64,000 bases of DNA from Streptomyces xiamenensis (GCF_000993785.3 NZ_CP009922.3:558001-622000), one strand, 5' to 3'. Counted from the stretch's first letter, positions 34,253-42,830 are shown. A program made the numbers and translations. The notes: a model not told the origin generated them from the letters alone.

Positions 34253-35088
34253 CCCGGCCCACCGCCCGGCCCACCGCGCCGCCCGCCACTGTCGAGGAAC
34301 TGCGCCGCGCCGTGCTGGCGGACGCGACCGGCGCCGGCCCGGCCGCCCCCACCGCGACCGCTGTCTTCTGGCTGCACCACGGCACCCGGCTGTCCGGCGG
34401 GGACACCACCTACCTCAACCAGTATCTGCTCGTCCGCAGCGGCGGGTCGTTCGGGGCCTGCGCCGTCGAGGACGGCGAGACCGACCCGGCGCTGTGCCGC
34501 CGGTACACCGGCGCCCCGCTCCGCGCCCTGCTCGGCGAGGACGTCCCGCGCCCGTTGCGGCTGGCGGCGCTCGACGCCCTCCTCGCCGAGGCGTCGCCGC
34601 ACCGTGAGGACCCGGCCGCCGAGCCGGTCGGCCTGCCCCGGGGAACGCCGGAGGAACGCGCCCGCGCCCGGGACACGGCCATCGCCGGACTGCTGGACAT
34701 CCCCGAGGGCGCCAAGGTCGCCCTGATCGGCGTCGTCAACCCGCTGGTGGCCGCCATCCGCGACCGGGGCGGGGTCTGCCTGCCCTGTGACTTCAACCTG
34801 CGCACCACCCAGTGGGAGGAGCCCGTCACCGATTCCATGGACGAGGTCCTGGGCTGCGCCGACGCGGTGGTCGCCACCGGGATGACCCTGGGCAACGGCT
34901 CCTTCGACACCATCCTCGGCCGCTGCCGGGAGCGCGGCATCCCGCTGGTGGTCTACGCGCAGAGCGGCAGCGCCGTCGCCCGCGCCTTCCTCGGCAACGG
35001 GGTGACCGCGCTGTCCGCGGAGCCCTTCCCCTTCTCCCAGTTCAGCGCCGAGCCCACGGTGCTGTACCGGTACCGGGCCACCGCGTGA
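34249..35088 (+). CDS. DUF364 (putative heavy-metal chelation) Rossmann-like protein
   Basis: A 279-aa protein. The C-terminal half carries DUF364: VALIGVVNPLVAAIRDRGG, ADAVVATGMTLGNGSFDTIL and IPLVVYAQSGSAVARAF. The N-terminal half (LHHGTRLSGGDTTYLNQYLLVRSGGSFGACAVEDGETD) is variable. DUF364 proteins are thought to bind metals or metallated cofactors, but no reaction is known. Its start overlaps the methyltransferase stop and its own stop overlaps the kinase start (GTGA), so all three are made together. Confidence 0.82.
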   Translation: MTRPTARPTAPPATVEELRRAVLADATGAGPAAPTATAVFWLHHGTRLSGGDTTYLNQYLLVRSGGSFGACAVEDGETDPALCRRYTGAPLRALLGEDVPRPLRLAALDALLAEASPHREDPAAEPVGLPRGTPEERARARDTAIAGLLDIPEGAKVALIGVVNPLVAAIRDRGGVCLPCDFNLRTTQWEEPVTDSMDEVLGCADAVVATGMTLGNGSFDTILGRCRERGIPLVVYAQSGSAVARAFLGNGVTALSAEPFPFSQFSAEPTVLYRYRATA

Positions 35089-36125
35089 TCCCCTCCACCG
35101 GCACCGGGGAGGCCCCCTGTCACCACGGCGAGATCCTGCAGGGCGCCTTCCGCGACCGGACCGGCCGGACCTCGCTGGGCCTGGTCACCCTCTCGCTGCC
35201 CACTACGGACTCGCTGGGCAGCCGCGCGGAGTTCACCCCGTGCCCCAAGGCCCCCGCCGGCCGGCTCACGGTCCACCCCCCGGACCGGGTCAAGGCGCTG
35301 CGCGCGGCGGCCTCGACCATCGCGGAGTGCGCCCGCCGGAGCGGACGGACGCCGTGCGGCGGCCGGCTGCTGCTGCGCGGCGCCGTCCCGGTGGGCCTGG
35401 GGATGGGCTCGTCCACCAGCGACATCATCGCCACCATCCGGGCGGTGGCCGCCGGCTACCACGTCGCGCTGACCGCACCCGAGGTGGCCCGGCTGGCGGT
35501 GGCCGCCGAGCACGCCTGCGACCCCCTCATGCTCGACGACGGGCGGGCCCCCGTCCTGTTCGCCCAGCGCGAGGGACGCGTCCTCGAAGTGCTCGGCACG
35601 GCGCTGCCGCCGGCCGTGGTCGTCGGCTGCGCCACCAGCGGCGGCGCACCGGTCGACACCCTGGCCCTGCCCACCGACGCCTACCGCGACGAGGACGTGA
35701 CCACGTACGAGAGTCTGCGCGGCCTGCTGCGTCGCGCCGTCACCACCGCCGACACCGCACTGCTCGGCCGGGTCTGCACCGCGAGCGCCCGCCTCCACCA
35801 GCGACTGCTCACCAAGGAGGAACTCCCGCTGCTGGAGGCCATCGCGGCCGAGACCGGCGCGGCGGGCGTACAGATCGCGCACAGCGGCAATGTCGCCGGA
35901 GTGCTCTTCGACCCCGCTCTCCCCCGCCTGCGACCACGGATACGCCGCTGCCTCCACCGGCTGGAGCGCACGGGCATCCCCACCACCCGGATCTTCACGA
36001 CGTCCGCGAGCACGCCGGACACAGAGAACGAGAAGGTGAGCACGCATGCACGACCACGTGTCCGACGCGATCGGCGCCCCCGACCTGATACGCCTCGAAC
36101 CCGGACTGATCTGCCTGCGCTTTGA
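35085..36125 (+). CDS. GHMP kinase, PduX (L-threonine kinase)-like
   Basis: A 346-aa small-molecule kinase. The opening APCHHGEILQG resembles the PduX N-terminal box, and the GHMP phosphate loop is PVGLGMGSSTSD (102-113). A final Gly-rich strand lies in GVQIAHSGNVAGVLF. PduX phosphorylates L-threonine; here an O-phospho-Ser, -Thr or homoserine could be the electrophile for the next enzyme. The start GTG 35085 overlaps the DUF364 stop. Its frame runs 80 nt into the next gene, longer than usual; the last 25 or so residues (Arg/Pro-rich) may not be functional. Confidence 0.85.
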   Translation: MIPSTGTGEAPCHHGEILQGAFRDRTGRTSLGLVTLSLPTTDSLGSRAEFTPCPKAPAGRLTVHPPDRVKALRAAASTIAECARRSGRTPCGGRLLLRGAVPVGLGMGSSTSDIIATIRAVAAGYHVALTAPEVARLAVAAEHACDPLMLDDGRAPVLFAQREGRVLEVLGTALPPAVVVGCATSGGAPVDTLALPTDAYRDEDVTTYESLRGLLRRAVTTADTALLGRVCTASARLHQRLLTKEELPLLEAIAAETGAAGVQIAHSGNVAGVLFDPALPRLRPRIRRCLHRLERTGIPTTRIFTTSASTPDTENEKVSTHARPRVRRDRRPRPDTPRTRTDLPAL

Positions 36126-37089
36126 GACCATGAAGGTCGTCTCCGCCCTCGCCGCCGTGCGGCAGCTGCTTGAGCGCGGCACCGTACGGCCGGGCGACAC
36201 CCTGCTGGACAGCTCCAGCGGCATCTACGCCTACGCGCTCGCCCTCGCCTGCCACCGCCACGGCCTGCGCTGTCACATCGTGGGCTCCACCACCATCGAC
36301 GAGGTGCTGCGCACCCAACTCGCCGTCCTCGGCGCCCGTCTGGAGCAGATGCCGCCAAGCGACGACCTCAAACTCGACCAGAGGCGGCGGGTGCGGCGCG
36401 TCCGCGAGATCCTCGCCGAACACCCCGCCTACCACTGGATGCGCCAGTACCACGACGACATCCACTACCTCGGATACCGGGCCGTCGCCGCGTCGGTGGC
36501 CGAGGAAACACCGGGGCAGGCGCTCACCCTGGTCGGCGGCGTCGGGTCCGGCGCCTCCACCGGGGCGCTGGCCCGGTACCTCCGCGAAGGCGGCACCGAC
36601 CTCTGCCTGGTCGGCGTGCAGCCGTTCGGCAGTGTCACCTTCGGCAGCGAGCGGGTGACCGACCCGGAGATCATCATCGCCGGGATCGGCTCCTCCATCC
36701 CGATGGGCAATGTCTCCCACACCAGCTACGACACCGTGCACTGGACCGCCTTCGACGCCGCCCTGGCCGGCAGCGTCGATCTGCTGCGCCGGCACGCGGT
36801 CTTCGCCGGCCTGTCCACCGGCGCCGCGTATCTGGCCGCCCGCTGGGAGCACCGCCACGACCCGGAACGCACCGTGGTCTTCATCGCCGCGGACACCGGC
36901 CACCGGTACGTCGACACGGTCTTCGGCCGGCACCGCGAGGCCGTCCCGCTTGAGCGCCTCGCCCCCCGGACGGTCACCACCCCCGCCGAACTCGCCCTCC
37001 CCTGGTGCCGGATGGAGTGGTCCGGCGAGCGGGGGTTCGGGGAGGATCGGCGGATGGCGGTGCCGGTCACCGGCGCGCCGCACGGCTGA
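36046..37089 (+). CDS. SbnA-like PLP-dependent amino-acid synthase (cysteine-synthase fold)
   Basis: A 347-aa fold-type II PLP enzyme. The Schiff-base lysine is Lys30 (RFETMKVV), the substrate loop DSSSGIYAYALALAC, the phosphate-binding loop GGVGSGASTG. Four stretches run parallel to staphylococcal SbnA: YHWMRQYHDD, GVQPFGSVTFG, IIAGIGSSIP and VFAGLSTGAAY, then AADTGHRYVDTVF. SbnA makes a diaminopropionate precursor from O-phosphoserine and glutamate. The enzyme likely performs a similar replacement on the phospho-amino acid made by the preceding kinase. It closes the four-gene operon. Confidence 0.85.
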   Translation: MHDHVSDAIGAPDLIRLEPGLICLRFETMKVVSALAAVRQLLERGTVRPGDTLLDSSSGIYAYALALACHRHGLRCHIVGSTTIDEVLRTQLAVLGARLEQMPPSDDLKLDQRRRVRRVREILAEHPAYHWMRQYHDDIHYLGYRAVAASVAEETPGQALTLVGGVGSGASTGALARYLREGGTDLCLVGVQPFGSVTFGSERVTDPEIIIAGIGSSIPMGNVSHTSYDTVHWTAFDAALAGSVDLLRRHAVFAGLSTGAAYLAARWEHRHDPERTVVFIAADTGHRYVDTVFGRHREAVPLERLAPRTVTTPAELALPWCRMEWSGERGFGEDRRMAVPVTGAPHG

Positions 37090-37120
37090 CGGGGGCCGTG
37101 CTGGTGTGCGGCGTGGCAGC

Positions 37121-38425
37121 TCACCAGCGCGGTACGGAGGGAGCCTGCCAACCGGGGTCGGCGGCCCGCATCGCGGCGGCGTCGTCCCGGTCCCGGTAGT
37201 GGCCGTACGTACTCTCGTCCAGCCAGCGGCCGTGCAGTACGGCCAGCCGCTCGTGGTCGAGTTCGACGCCCAGGCCCGGGGTGTCGGAGACGGTGACGCG
37301 GCCGTCGCGGAAGCGCGTCCGGGTGGTGATCACGTCCTCGCGCTGCCAGGGGTAGTGGCTGTCGCAGGCGTAGTCGAGGTGGGGGACGGTGGCGGCGACC
37401 TGGGTCATCGCGGCGAGGCTGATGCCCAGGTGGGTGTTGGAGTGCATGGACAGGCCGACGCCGAAGGCGCGGCAGACGGCGGCCAGTTCCCTGGTGCGGT
37501 GGAGTCCGCCCCAGTAGTGGTGGTCGGAGAGCACGATCTGGACGGCGTCCCGGGTGAACGCGTCACGGATCTCCGGGACGGTGGTGACGCACATGTTGGT
37601 GGCGAGCGGGACGTCCGTGCCGGCGGAGACGCGGGCCATCGCGTCGGTGCCGGTGGCCGGGTCCTCCAGGTACTGCAGGACGCCGCGCAGCCGGCCGGCG
37701 ACGTACAGGGAGGTCTCCACGGACCAGGCGCCGTTGGGGTCCAGGCGCAGCGGCATGCCGGGGAACGCCTCGGCGAGGGCGAGCACGGCGGCGATCTCCC
37801 GGTCGGGTTCGAAGACCCCGCCCTTGAGCTTGAAGGAGGTGAAGCCGTGCTCGCGGGCGAAGCGGCGGGCCTGGGTGACGATGCCCGCGGGGTCGAGCGC
37901 GGCGCCCCAGTCGTCGGGTTCGCAGGGGACGCCGTCGGGGTGGCGGGCCCAGCGGTGGAAGAGGTAGGCGCTGTAGTCGACGCTGTCGCGGACCTTGCCG
38001 CCCAGCAGGGCGTGCACGGGGAGCCCGAGGGTGCGGCCGAGGGCGTCCAGGCAGGCCACTTCGAAGGCGGAGACGACGGAGAGCCGCAGCTTGTCGGCGG
38101 TCAGCACGCCACGCTGGCCGCCGACGTCCAGGGTGGCGGCGCCGGTGGCGGGCGGCGCGTCGCCGCAGACGCGTTCGGCGAGGGCGAAGAGGGCGTTGAG
38201 GTCGCTGACGCGGTGCCCCGGCAGGGCGTCGGCGAGCGGGCGGGCGAGCCGGAGGTAGGTGGTGTCCCCGTAGGTCTCGCCGAGGCCGGTGACCCCGTCC
38301 GCGGTCTCCACCTCGACGACCAGGCGGGGGGTGTACGGCTGGTGGACGCCCTGGGTGTTGAGCAGCGGGGGGTCGGACACGAGGATCGGGGTCAGCCGTA
38401 CGGCGGTGATGGTGAGCCTGCTCAT
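37121..38425 (-). CDS. Enolase-superfamily sugar-acid dehydratase (glucarate dehydratase type)
   Basis: A 434-aa mandelate-racemase-like enzyme. It shows the general-base pair region SFKLKGGVF (KxK, near residue 205), metal ligand Asp in LRLDPNGAWS, and catalytic His in LSMHSNTHLG. Length and N terminus (LTPILVSDPPLLNTQGVHQPYTPR) match glucarate dehydratases, which convert D-glucarate to 5-keto-4-deoxyglucarate. It stands alone, converging with the metal locus, and a co-resident transporter is not seen. Altronate- or galactarate-type activity cannot be excluded. Confidence 0.85.
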   Translation of the reverse strand: MSRLTITAVRLTPILVSDPPLLNTQGVHQPYTPRLVVEVETADGVTGLGETYGDTTYLRLARPLADALPGHRVSDLNALFALAERVCGDAPPATGAATLDVGGQRGVLTADKLRLSVVSAFEVACLDALGRTLGLPVHALLGGKVRDSVDYSAYLFHRWARHPDGVPCEPDDWGAALDPAGIVTQARRFAREHGFTSFKLKGGVFEPDREIAAVLALAEAFPGMPLRLDPNGAWSVETSLYVAGRLRGVLQYLEDPATGTDAMARVSAGTDVPLATNMCVTTVPEIRDAFTRDAVQIVLSDHHYWGGLHRTRELAAVCRAFGVGLSMHSNTHLGISLAAMTQVAATVPHLDYACDSHYPWQREDVITTRTRFRDGRVTVSDTPGLGVELDHERLAVLHGRWLDESTYGHYRDRDDAAAMRAADPGWQAPSVPRW

Positions 38426-38582
38426 CAGACGGTTGTCTCCATACGTGGACGCTGTTCACCCATGAAGGCGGAGAGTAGGGAGGGCCGTGGTCCGGGTCAA
38501 GGGTCGGCGCGCGGTGCGCCCGGGGGGGCGGCCCGGCTGCCGCAACGTCGCTGAGCGGGGCGGGAGATCGCGCCCCTACGGG

Positions 38583-38609
38583 ACCTGGTGGCAATTCCAA
38601 CCACCTGGT
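38583..38609. promoter_or_regulatory. Operator candidate before the phosphotransferase
   Basis: ACCTGGTGG and CCACCTGGT form an imperfect inverted repeat (8 of 9) across a 9-nt spacer. TAGAAA at 38608-38613 is a -10 placed 8 nt before the GTG, typical of a leaderless message. Confidence 0.45.
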
Positions 38610-38621
38610 AGAAATCTCGCC

Positions 38622-39608
38622 GTGGAGAGCATCACGAAGAACCGCCAGCCGCCCGCCGTCCTGCGGGCCATGATCGAGCGCGCCTACGGCCCCGAGCGCG
38701 TCCCGCACGGCGAGGGATGGGCCCGGGAGCTGGGACACGGCTGGTTCAACGTCGCCTACCGGATCCGCCTGCGGGACGGCGCCGAGGTCGTCCTGAAGAT
38801 CGCCCCACCGCCAGGGGTGGAGGTACTGACCTACGAGCGCGGCGCGATGGGCACCGAACTCGCCGCGCTGGAACTCATCCGCAAGCACACCGGGGTCCCG
38901 GTCCCCGCCGTGGACTTCGCCGACCGCGGCCACGAACTGTGCGACGCGGACTACTTCTTCATGCCGTTCATCGACGCCGACAACCTCGACGTCATCGAGG
39001 ACCGCCTGCCCGCCGCCGAACGCGACGCCTACCACGAGCGGCTGGGCGCCGCCAACCGCGAGCTGAACTCCGTACGGGGCACCGCCTTCGGCCCGCTGGC
39101 CGGCCCCGGCGACTCCAGCTGGCGACGGGTGTTCACCGGCATGTTCGAGGACGTCCTCGCCGACGGGGAGCGGCGGGCGGTGGACCTCGGACGGCCGTAC
39201 GCGACCGTCCGCGCGGTGCTCACCGAGTACGCCCCGGCCCTGGACGCGGTGGTCGAGCCGCGCCTGGTCGAGTGGGACCTGTGGGCCGGCAACGTCATGG
39301 TGCGCGAGGGCCGGATCGTGTGCGTCATCGACCACGAACGGGCGTTCTGGGGCGACCCGTTGATCGAGGCCGGCTTCACCGGTACGCAACTGGCCGCCTT
39401 CGGCGACTCCTCGGCCTTCCTGCGCGGCTACGGACACGGCGCGCTCACGGAGAACGAGACCTGGCGGCGCCGGCTGTACTGCCTGTACCTGGTGCTCGTC
39501 ATGGTGATCGAGACCGACTACCGCGGCCACACCGACACCCGCCAGTACGACTGGGCGCGCGAGCGACTGACCGAGGTCATGGCCCTGTTCGGCCGCACCG
39601 GACCGTGA
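38622..39608 (+). CDS. Aminoglycoside-phosphotransferase-family kinase
   Basis: A 328-aa APH-type small-molecule kinase. ATP-site features are ELGHGWFNVAYRIRLRDGAEVVLKIAPPPG with the Lys of VVLKI. The catalytic loop is VEWDLWAGNVMV (Asp and Asn) and the metal Asp is in CVIDHERAFWGDP. The substrate could be an aminoglycoside, macrolide or homoserine-like alcohol. GTG 38622 follows a leaderless-type -10. Its stop overlaps the MATE start, so kinase and exporter form a unit, the plan of a self-resistance or drug-response pair. Confidence 0.88.
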   Translation: MESITKNRQPPAVLRAMIERAYGPERVPHGEGWARELGHGWFNVAYRIRLRDGAEVVLKIAPPPGVEVLTYERGAMGTELAALELIRKHTGVPVPAVDFADRGHELCDADYFFMPFIDADNLDVIEDRLPAAERDAYHERLGAANRELNSVRGTAFGPLAGPGDSSWRRVFTGMFEDVLADGERRAVDLGRPYATVRAVLTEYAPALDAVVEPRLVEWDLWAGNVMVREGRIVCVIDHERAFWGDPLIEAGFTGTQLAAFGDSSAFLRGYGHGALTENETWRRRLYCLYLVLVMVIETDYRGHTDTRQYDWARERLTEVMALFGRTGP

Positions 39609-40972
39609 GGGGACAGACCGACGCGGCGGCCCGGCTGGCCGAGCGGCCGGTGGGCCGGCTGCTGTGGCACCCCTGCACCCAGACCACCGCCTCGGTCGGC
39701 GTCTACGGGGTCTACGCCCTGAGCAACGCCTGGTTCGTGGGCCGTGGGGTGGGCGACCAGGCGATGGCCGCGGTGAACCTGGTCGCGCCGCTGCTGCTCC
39801 TGCTGGGCGCCGTGTCCACCACCGTCGGGGCCGGCGGCGCCTCCCTCATCTCCCGCGCGCTGGGCGCGGGCGACCCCCGGGCCGCCGCCCGGGCCGCCGG
39901 CAACGCCTTCACCCTCTTCTGGTCCGTGGCCCTGGCCACCACCGTCCTCGGACTGGTCTTCCTGGACCCGCTGCTGACCCTGCTCGGCGCGCGGGGGCCA
40001 CTGCGCGAGGACGCCCACGCGTACGCGGTGATCCTGCTGTGCGGGGCGGTGGTCTCCACCGGCTTCTCCGGACTGGTGCGCGCCGAGGGCCGGATCGGCT
40101 TCTCGACGCTGCTGTGGGTGGTGCCGGTGGCCGTGCAGATCACCCTCGACCCGCTGCTGATCTTCGGGCTGGGCATGGGGGTGCGGGGCGCGGCGCTGGG
40201 CACCGTCGGCGGCCAGGCGGTGTCCGCCGCGATGAGCCTGTGGTTCTTCTTCGGCCGCCGCGACCGCCCTTACCGGGTGGGGGTTTCGGCGCTGCGCCCG
40301 CACGCCGGCACCCTGCGCGGGCTGCTGGGCCTGGGGCTGCCGTCGTTCCTCGCGGGTGCCGGGGTGACGCTGCTGGCGGTGCTGGTCAACACCACGCTGG
40401 CCGCGGCGGGGGCGGCCACCGCGCTGGCCGCGTACGCCGTGTGCGCCCGCCTCCAGACGTTCGCGATGATGCCGCACACCGGCATCAGCCAGGGTCTGCA
40501 ACCCATCGTCGGCTACAACGCGGGGCGCGGCCTGGCGGAACGGGTGGTCCGGGCCCGTACTTTGGCGCTGCGCGGCTCACTGCTGTACGGCGTGGTCACC
40601 GCGACGGTGCTGGTGGTCGCGGCGGAACCGCTGGTGGGGCTGTTCCTGAACGATCCGGCGACCGCGGCGGTCGCGCGGGACGGGCTGCGCGTCATCGGCA
40701 TCGGCCAGGCCGTGGCCGGGGTCGCCCCGCTGGCCGCCGGGTACTTCCAGGCCCTGGGCCGGCCACGACCCGCCTATCTGCTGTCCGTCGGCGCCCTGGT
40801 GCTGGTCAAGGTGCCGCTGGTGGTGGTTCTCGGGGGAACCGGCACCCTGGGGGTGTGGATCGCGCTGGCGGCCGGTGAGGTGATCACCGCGGCGGCGGCG
40901 CTGGCGGTGCTGCTCCGCTCGCGTCCGGCGGCCCGGGCGGGCCCTCGGGTGCCCGCAGCAGCCGCTCGATGA
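39605..40972 (+). CDS. MATE-family efflux transporter
   Basis: A 455-aa inner-membrane exporter with twelve helices in two MatE halves. The first half includes VNLVAPLLLLLGAVSTTVGAGGASLISRALG, and the second GLGLPSFLAGAGVTLLAVLVNTTL and GISQGLQPIVGYNAGRG. MATE proteins expel cationic drugs by H+ or Na+ antiport. GTG 39605 overlaps the kinase stop. Its last 89 nt overlap, tail to tail, the TetR gene on the other strand; the extreme C terminus (RAGPRVPAAAAR) looks like a run-on. Confidence 0.9.
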   Translation: MRGQTDAAARLAERPVGRLLWHPCTQTTASVGVYGVYALSNAWFVGRGVGDQAMAAVNLVAPLLLLLGAVSTTVGAGGASLISRALGAGDPRAAARAAGNAFTLFWSVALATTVLGLVFLDPLLTLLGARGPLREDAHAYAVILLCGAVVSTGFSGLVRAEGRIGFSTLLWVVPVAVQITLDPLLIFGLGMGVRGAALGTVGGQAVSAAMSLWFFFGRRDRPYRVGVSALRPHAGTLRGLLGLGLPSFLAGAGVTLLAVLVNTTLAAAGAATALAAYAVCARLQTFAMMPHTGISQGLQPIVGYNAGRGLAERVVRARTLALRGSLLYGVVTATVLVVAAEPLVGLFLNDPATAAVARDGLRVIGIGQAVAGVAPLAAGYFQALGRPRPAYLLSVGALVLVKVPLVVVLGGTGTLGVWIALAAGEVITAAAALAVLLRSRPAARAGPRVPAAAAR

Positions 40973-41558
40973 AGAACCGCAGGGTGCCGGCCATGTCGAT
41001 CTCGCCGGGGCTGGTCAGCCACTGCACCTGGAGGCCGTCCATGAGGGCCACCAGGCCGACCGCCGCGGTGGCGGGGTCGACGCCTTCCCGCAACTGCCCG
41101 GCGGCGCCCAGTTCCTCCAGCGCGGTCCTGGCGAACGCGCGCACCTGGGCGTAGTGCCGCGTGAAGTAGTCGTGCGCCGGGTGGTCGGGGGCGAACGCCT
41201 CGGCCGCCAGGCGGACATAGAGCTCGACGATCGGCGGGTGGCGTGCGTTGTGATGAGCCAGGTCGAGGAGATGCCGCACCATGTCCATCGGGGCGGGCAC
41301 GGGCGTTCCGACCAGCTGTGCGTCCTGGGCGTCGCGCCGTTCCAGCACCGCCGCCAGCAGGGCCTCGCGCTGGGGGAAGTGGTAGAGCAGTCCGGCGTGG
41401 CTGATGCCGGCCCGTTTGGCGATCTCGCGCAGCGAGGCGCCGTGGTAGCCGGTCTCGGTGTACGCCTCCGCGGCGGCCGCCACGATCTGCTCGCGGCGGG
41501 CCCGGCCCTTGGCATAGCCCCCTGAGGAGGCCGCCGTTCGCGGCACCGCTCCTGACAC
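40884..41558 (-). CDS. TetR-family regulator
   Basis: A 224-aa repressor: HTH in REQIVAAAAEAYTETGYHGASLREIAKRAGISHAGLLYHFPQREALL. The ligand domain ends FFIERLLRAPE, after which a Pro/Gly tail overlaps the MATE gene. GTG 41558 has GGAGGA 6 nt upstream. It diverges from the acetyltransferase with a palindrome in between; either that gene or the kinase/MATE pair may be its target. Confidence 0.88.
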   Translation of the reverse strand: MSGAVPRTAASSGGYAKGRARREQIVAAAAEAYTETGYHGASLREIAKRAGISHAGLLYHFPQREALLAAVLERRDAQDAQLVGTPVPAPMDMVRHLLDLAHHNARHPPIVELYVRLAAEAFAPDHPAHDYFTRHYAQVRAFARTALEELGAAGQLREGVDPATAAVGLVALMDGLQVQWLTSPGEIDMAGTLRFFIERLLRAPEGPPGPPDASGAAPPAPPPR

Positions 41559-41617
41559 AGCCGTCCTCCGGGGTCGGCGGGTATCCCGTCGGGGCTACGT
41601 TCTCACACGGCGGGAGT

Positions 41618-41644
41618 GTACGGCCGTACGCTCGGGAGCGTACG
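41618..41644. promoter_or_regulatory. Nested palindromes, TetR operator candidate
   Basis: CGTACGCTC and GAGCGTACG are perfect arms around GG (41625-41644), and GTACGGCCGTAC (41618-41629) overlaps the left arm. TACGAT at 41641-41646 would be a -10 for a leaderless acetyltransferase message, so the site overlaps the promoter. Confidence 0.6.
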
Positions 41645-41653
41645 ATCGTCCGC

Positions 41654-42235
41654 ATGGCCACGGACCACTTCGCCCAGGACCCCCGCAGCAACCTCGAACG
41701 CATGGAGGCGGGTGACCTCTACATCGCCGACGACCCGGAGATCGCCCGCCGGCACCAGCGGGCCGTACGGCTGGCCGCCCGCTACCAGGCCGCCTACGTC
41801 GAGGACGTGGCCGCCGCCCGGCCGATCCTGGAGGAACTGCTGGGCTCCCTGGGCGAGGAGGCCCACCTGACACCGCCGCTGTACGTCGACTACGGCAGCA
41901 ACATCACCATCGGCCCGCGCACGTTCGCCAATTTCAACCTCACCGCCCTGGACGTCGCGGCGATCACCATCGGGGCGGACTGCCAGATCGGGCCGAACGT
42001 CCAACTGCTCACCCCCACCCACCCGCTGGAGCCACAGCCCCGGCGCGACAAGCTGGAGGCCGCCCGCCCGATCACCATCGGCGACAACGTGTGGCTGGGC
42101 GGCGGCGCGATCGTCCTGCCCGGGGTGACCATCGGGGACAACGCGGTCATCGGCGCCGGCGCGGTCGTGACGAAAGACGTGCCGGCGAACGTCGTCGCGG
42201 TCGGCAACCCGGCCCGCCCGGTCCGGAACCTCTGA
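41654..42235 (+). CDS. Maltose/galactoside O-acetyltransferase family protein
   Basis: A 193-aa left-handed beta-helix acetyl-CoA transferase. The helical N terminus (MEAGDLYIADDPEIARRHQRAVRL) matches the Mac domain. Hexapeptide repeats follow (ITIGADCQIGPNVQLL, TIGDNVWLGGGAIVLPGVTIGDNAVIGAGAVVTKDV). The active-site His is in TPTHPLEP. It trimerises and acetylates sugars or similar alcohols. Confidence 0.9.
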   Translation: MATDHFAQDPRSNLERMEAGDLYIADDPEIARRHQRAVRLAARYQAAYVEDVAAARPILEELLGSLGEEAHLTPPLYVDYGSNITIGPRTFANFNLTALDVAAITIGADCQIGPNVQLLTPTHPLEPQPRRDKLEAARPITIGDNVWLGGGAIVLPGVTIGDNAVIGAGAVVTKDVPANVVAVGNPARPVRNL

Positions 42236-42252
42236 GCCGGCCGACCACCACC

Positions 42253-42801
42253 ATGGCCACCGGACACACGGACCCGCTGCGGCGCGAGCGGATCATCGCG
42301 GCGACGCTCGACCTGATCGCCGAGGACGGCGTCGCGGGCGTCTCGCACCGCAGGATCGCCGCCCGCGCCGGGGTCCCGCTGGGGTCGATGACGTACCACT
42401 TCACGGGTATCGACCAGCTGCTGCGGGAGGCGTTCGGACGGTTCACCGACCGGATGGTCACGCTCTTCGACGCCCATCTCGGCGGCTGCGCCGACCGGGA
42501 CGCGGCGCGAGCGGCGATCGCCGACCTGGTGCACACCATGTCGGAGGACGGTCCCCGGGATCTCGTCCTCACCCAGGAGCTGTACACCCTCGCCACCCGC
42601 CGGCCCGCCTACCGGGAACTCACCCATGAGTGGATGCGGCGCAGCCGGGTCCATCTGGAGAAGCACTTCGACCCGGCGACGGCCCGGCAGCTCGACGCGC
42701 TGATCGAGGGGCTGACCCTGCACCGCGCGCTGGCCAGGGAGCCGCACGACCGTGCCCTGACCGTCGAGGCGATCGCCCGCATCACGGCGGCGGCCGGCTA
42801 G
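42253..42801 (+). CDS. TetR-family regulator
   Basis: A 182-aa regulator with HTH RIIAATLDLIAEDGVAGVSHRRIAARAGVPLGSMTYHF near residues 12-50, and a C-terminal TetR_C-type domain (TQELYTLATRRPAYRELTHEWMRRSRVHLEKHF). The acetyltransferase ends 17 bp upstream, so the two may be co-transcribed. It converges with the P450. Confidence 0.85.
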   Translation: MATGHTDPLRRERIIAATLDLIAEDGVAGVSHRRIAARAGVPLGSMTYHFTGIDQLLREAFGRFTDRMVTLFDAHLGGCADRDAARAAIADLVHTMSEDGPRDLVLTQELYTLATRRPAYRELTHEWMRRSRVHLEKHFDPATARQLDALIEGLTLHRALAREPHDRALTVEAIARITAAAG

Positions 42802-42830
42802 CTCCGGTTCACCGGCCGCCGCCGGGACGC

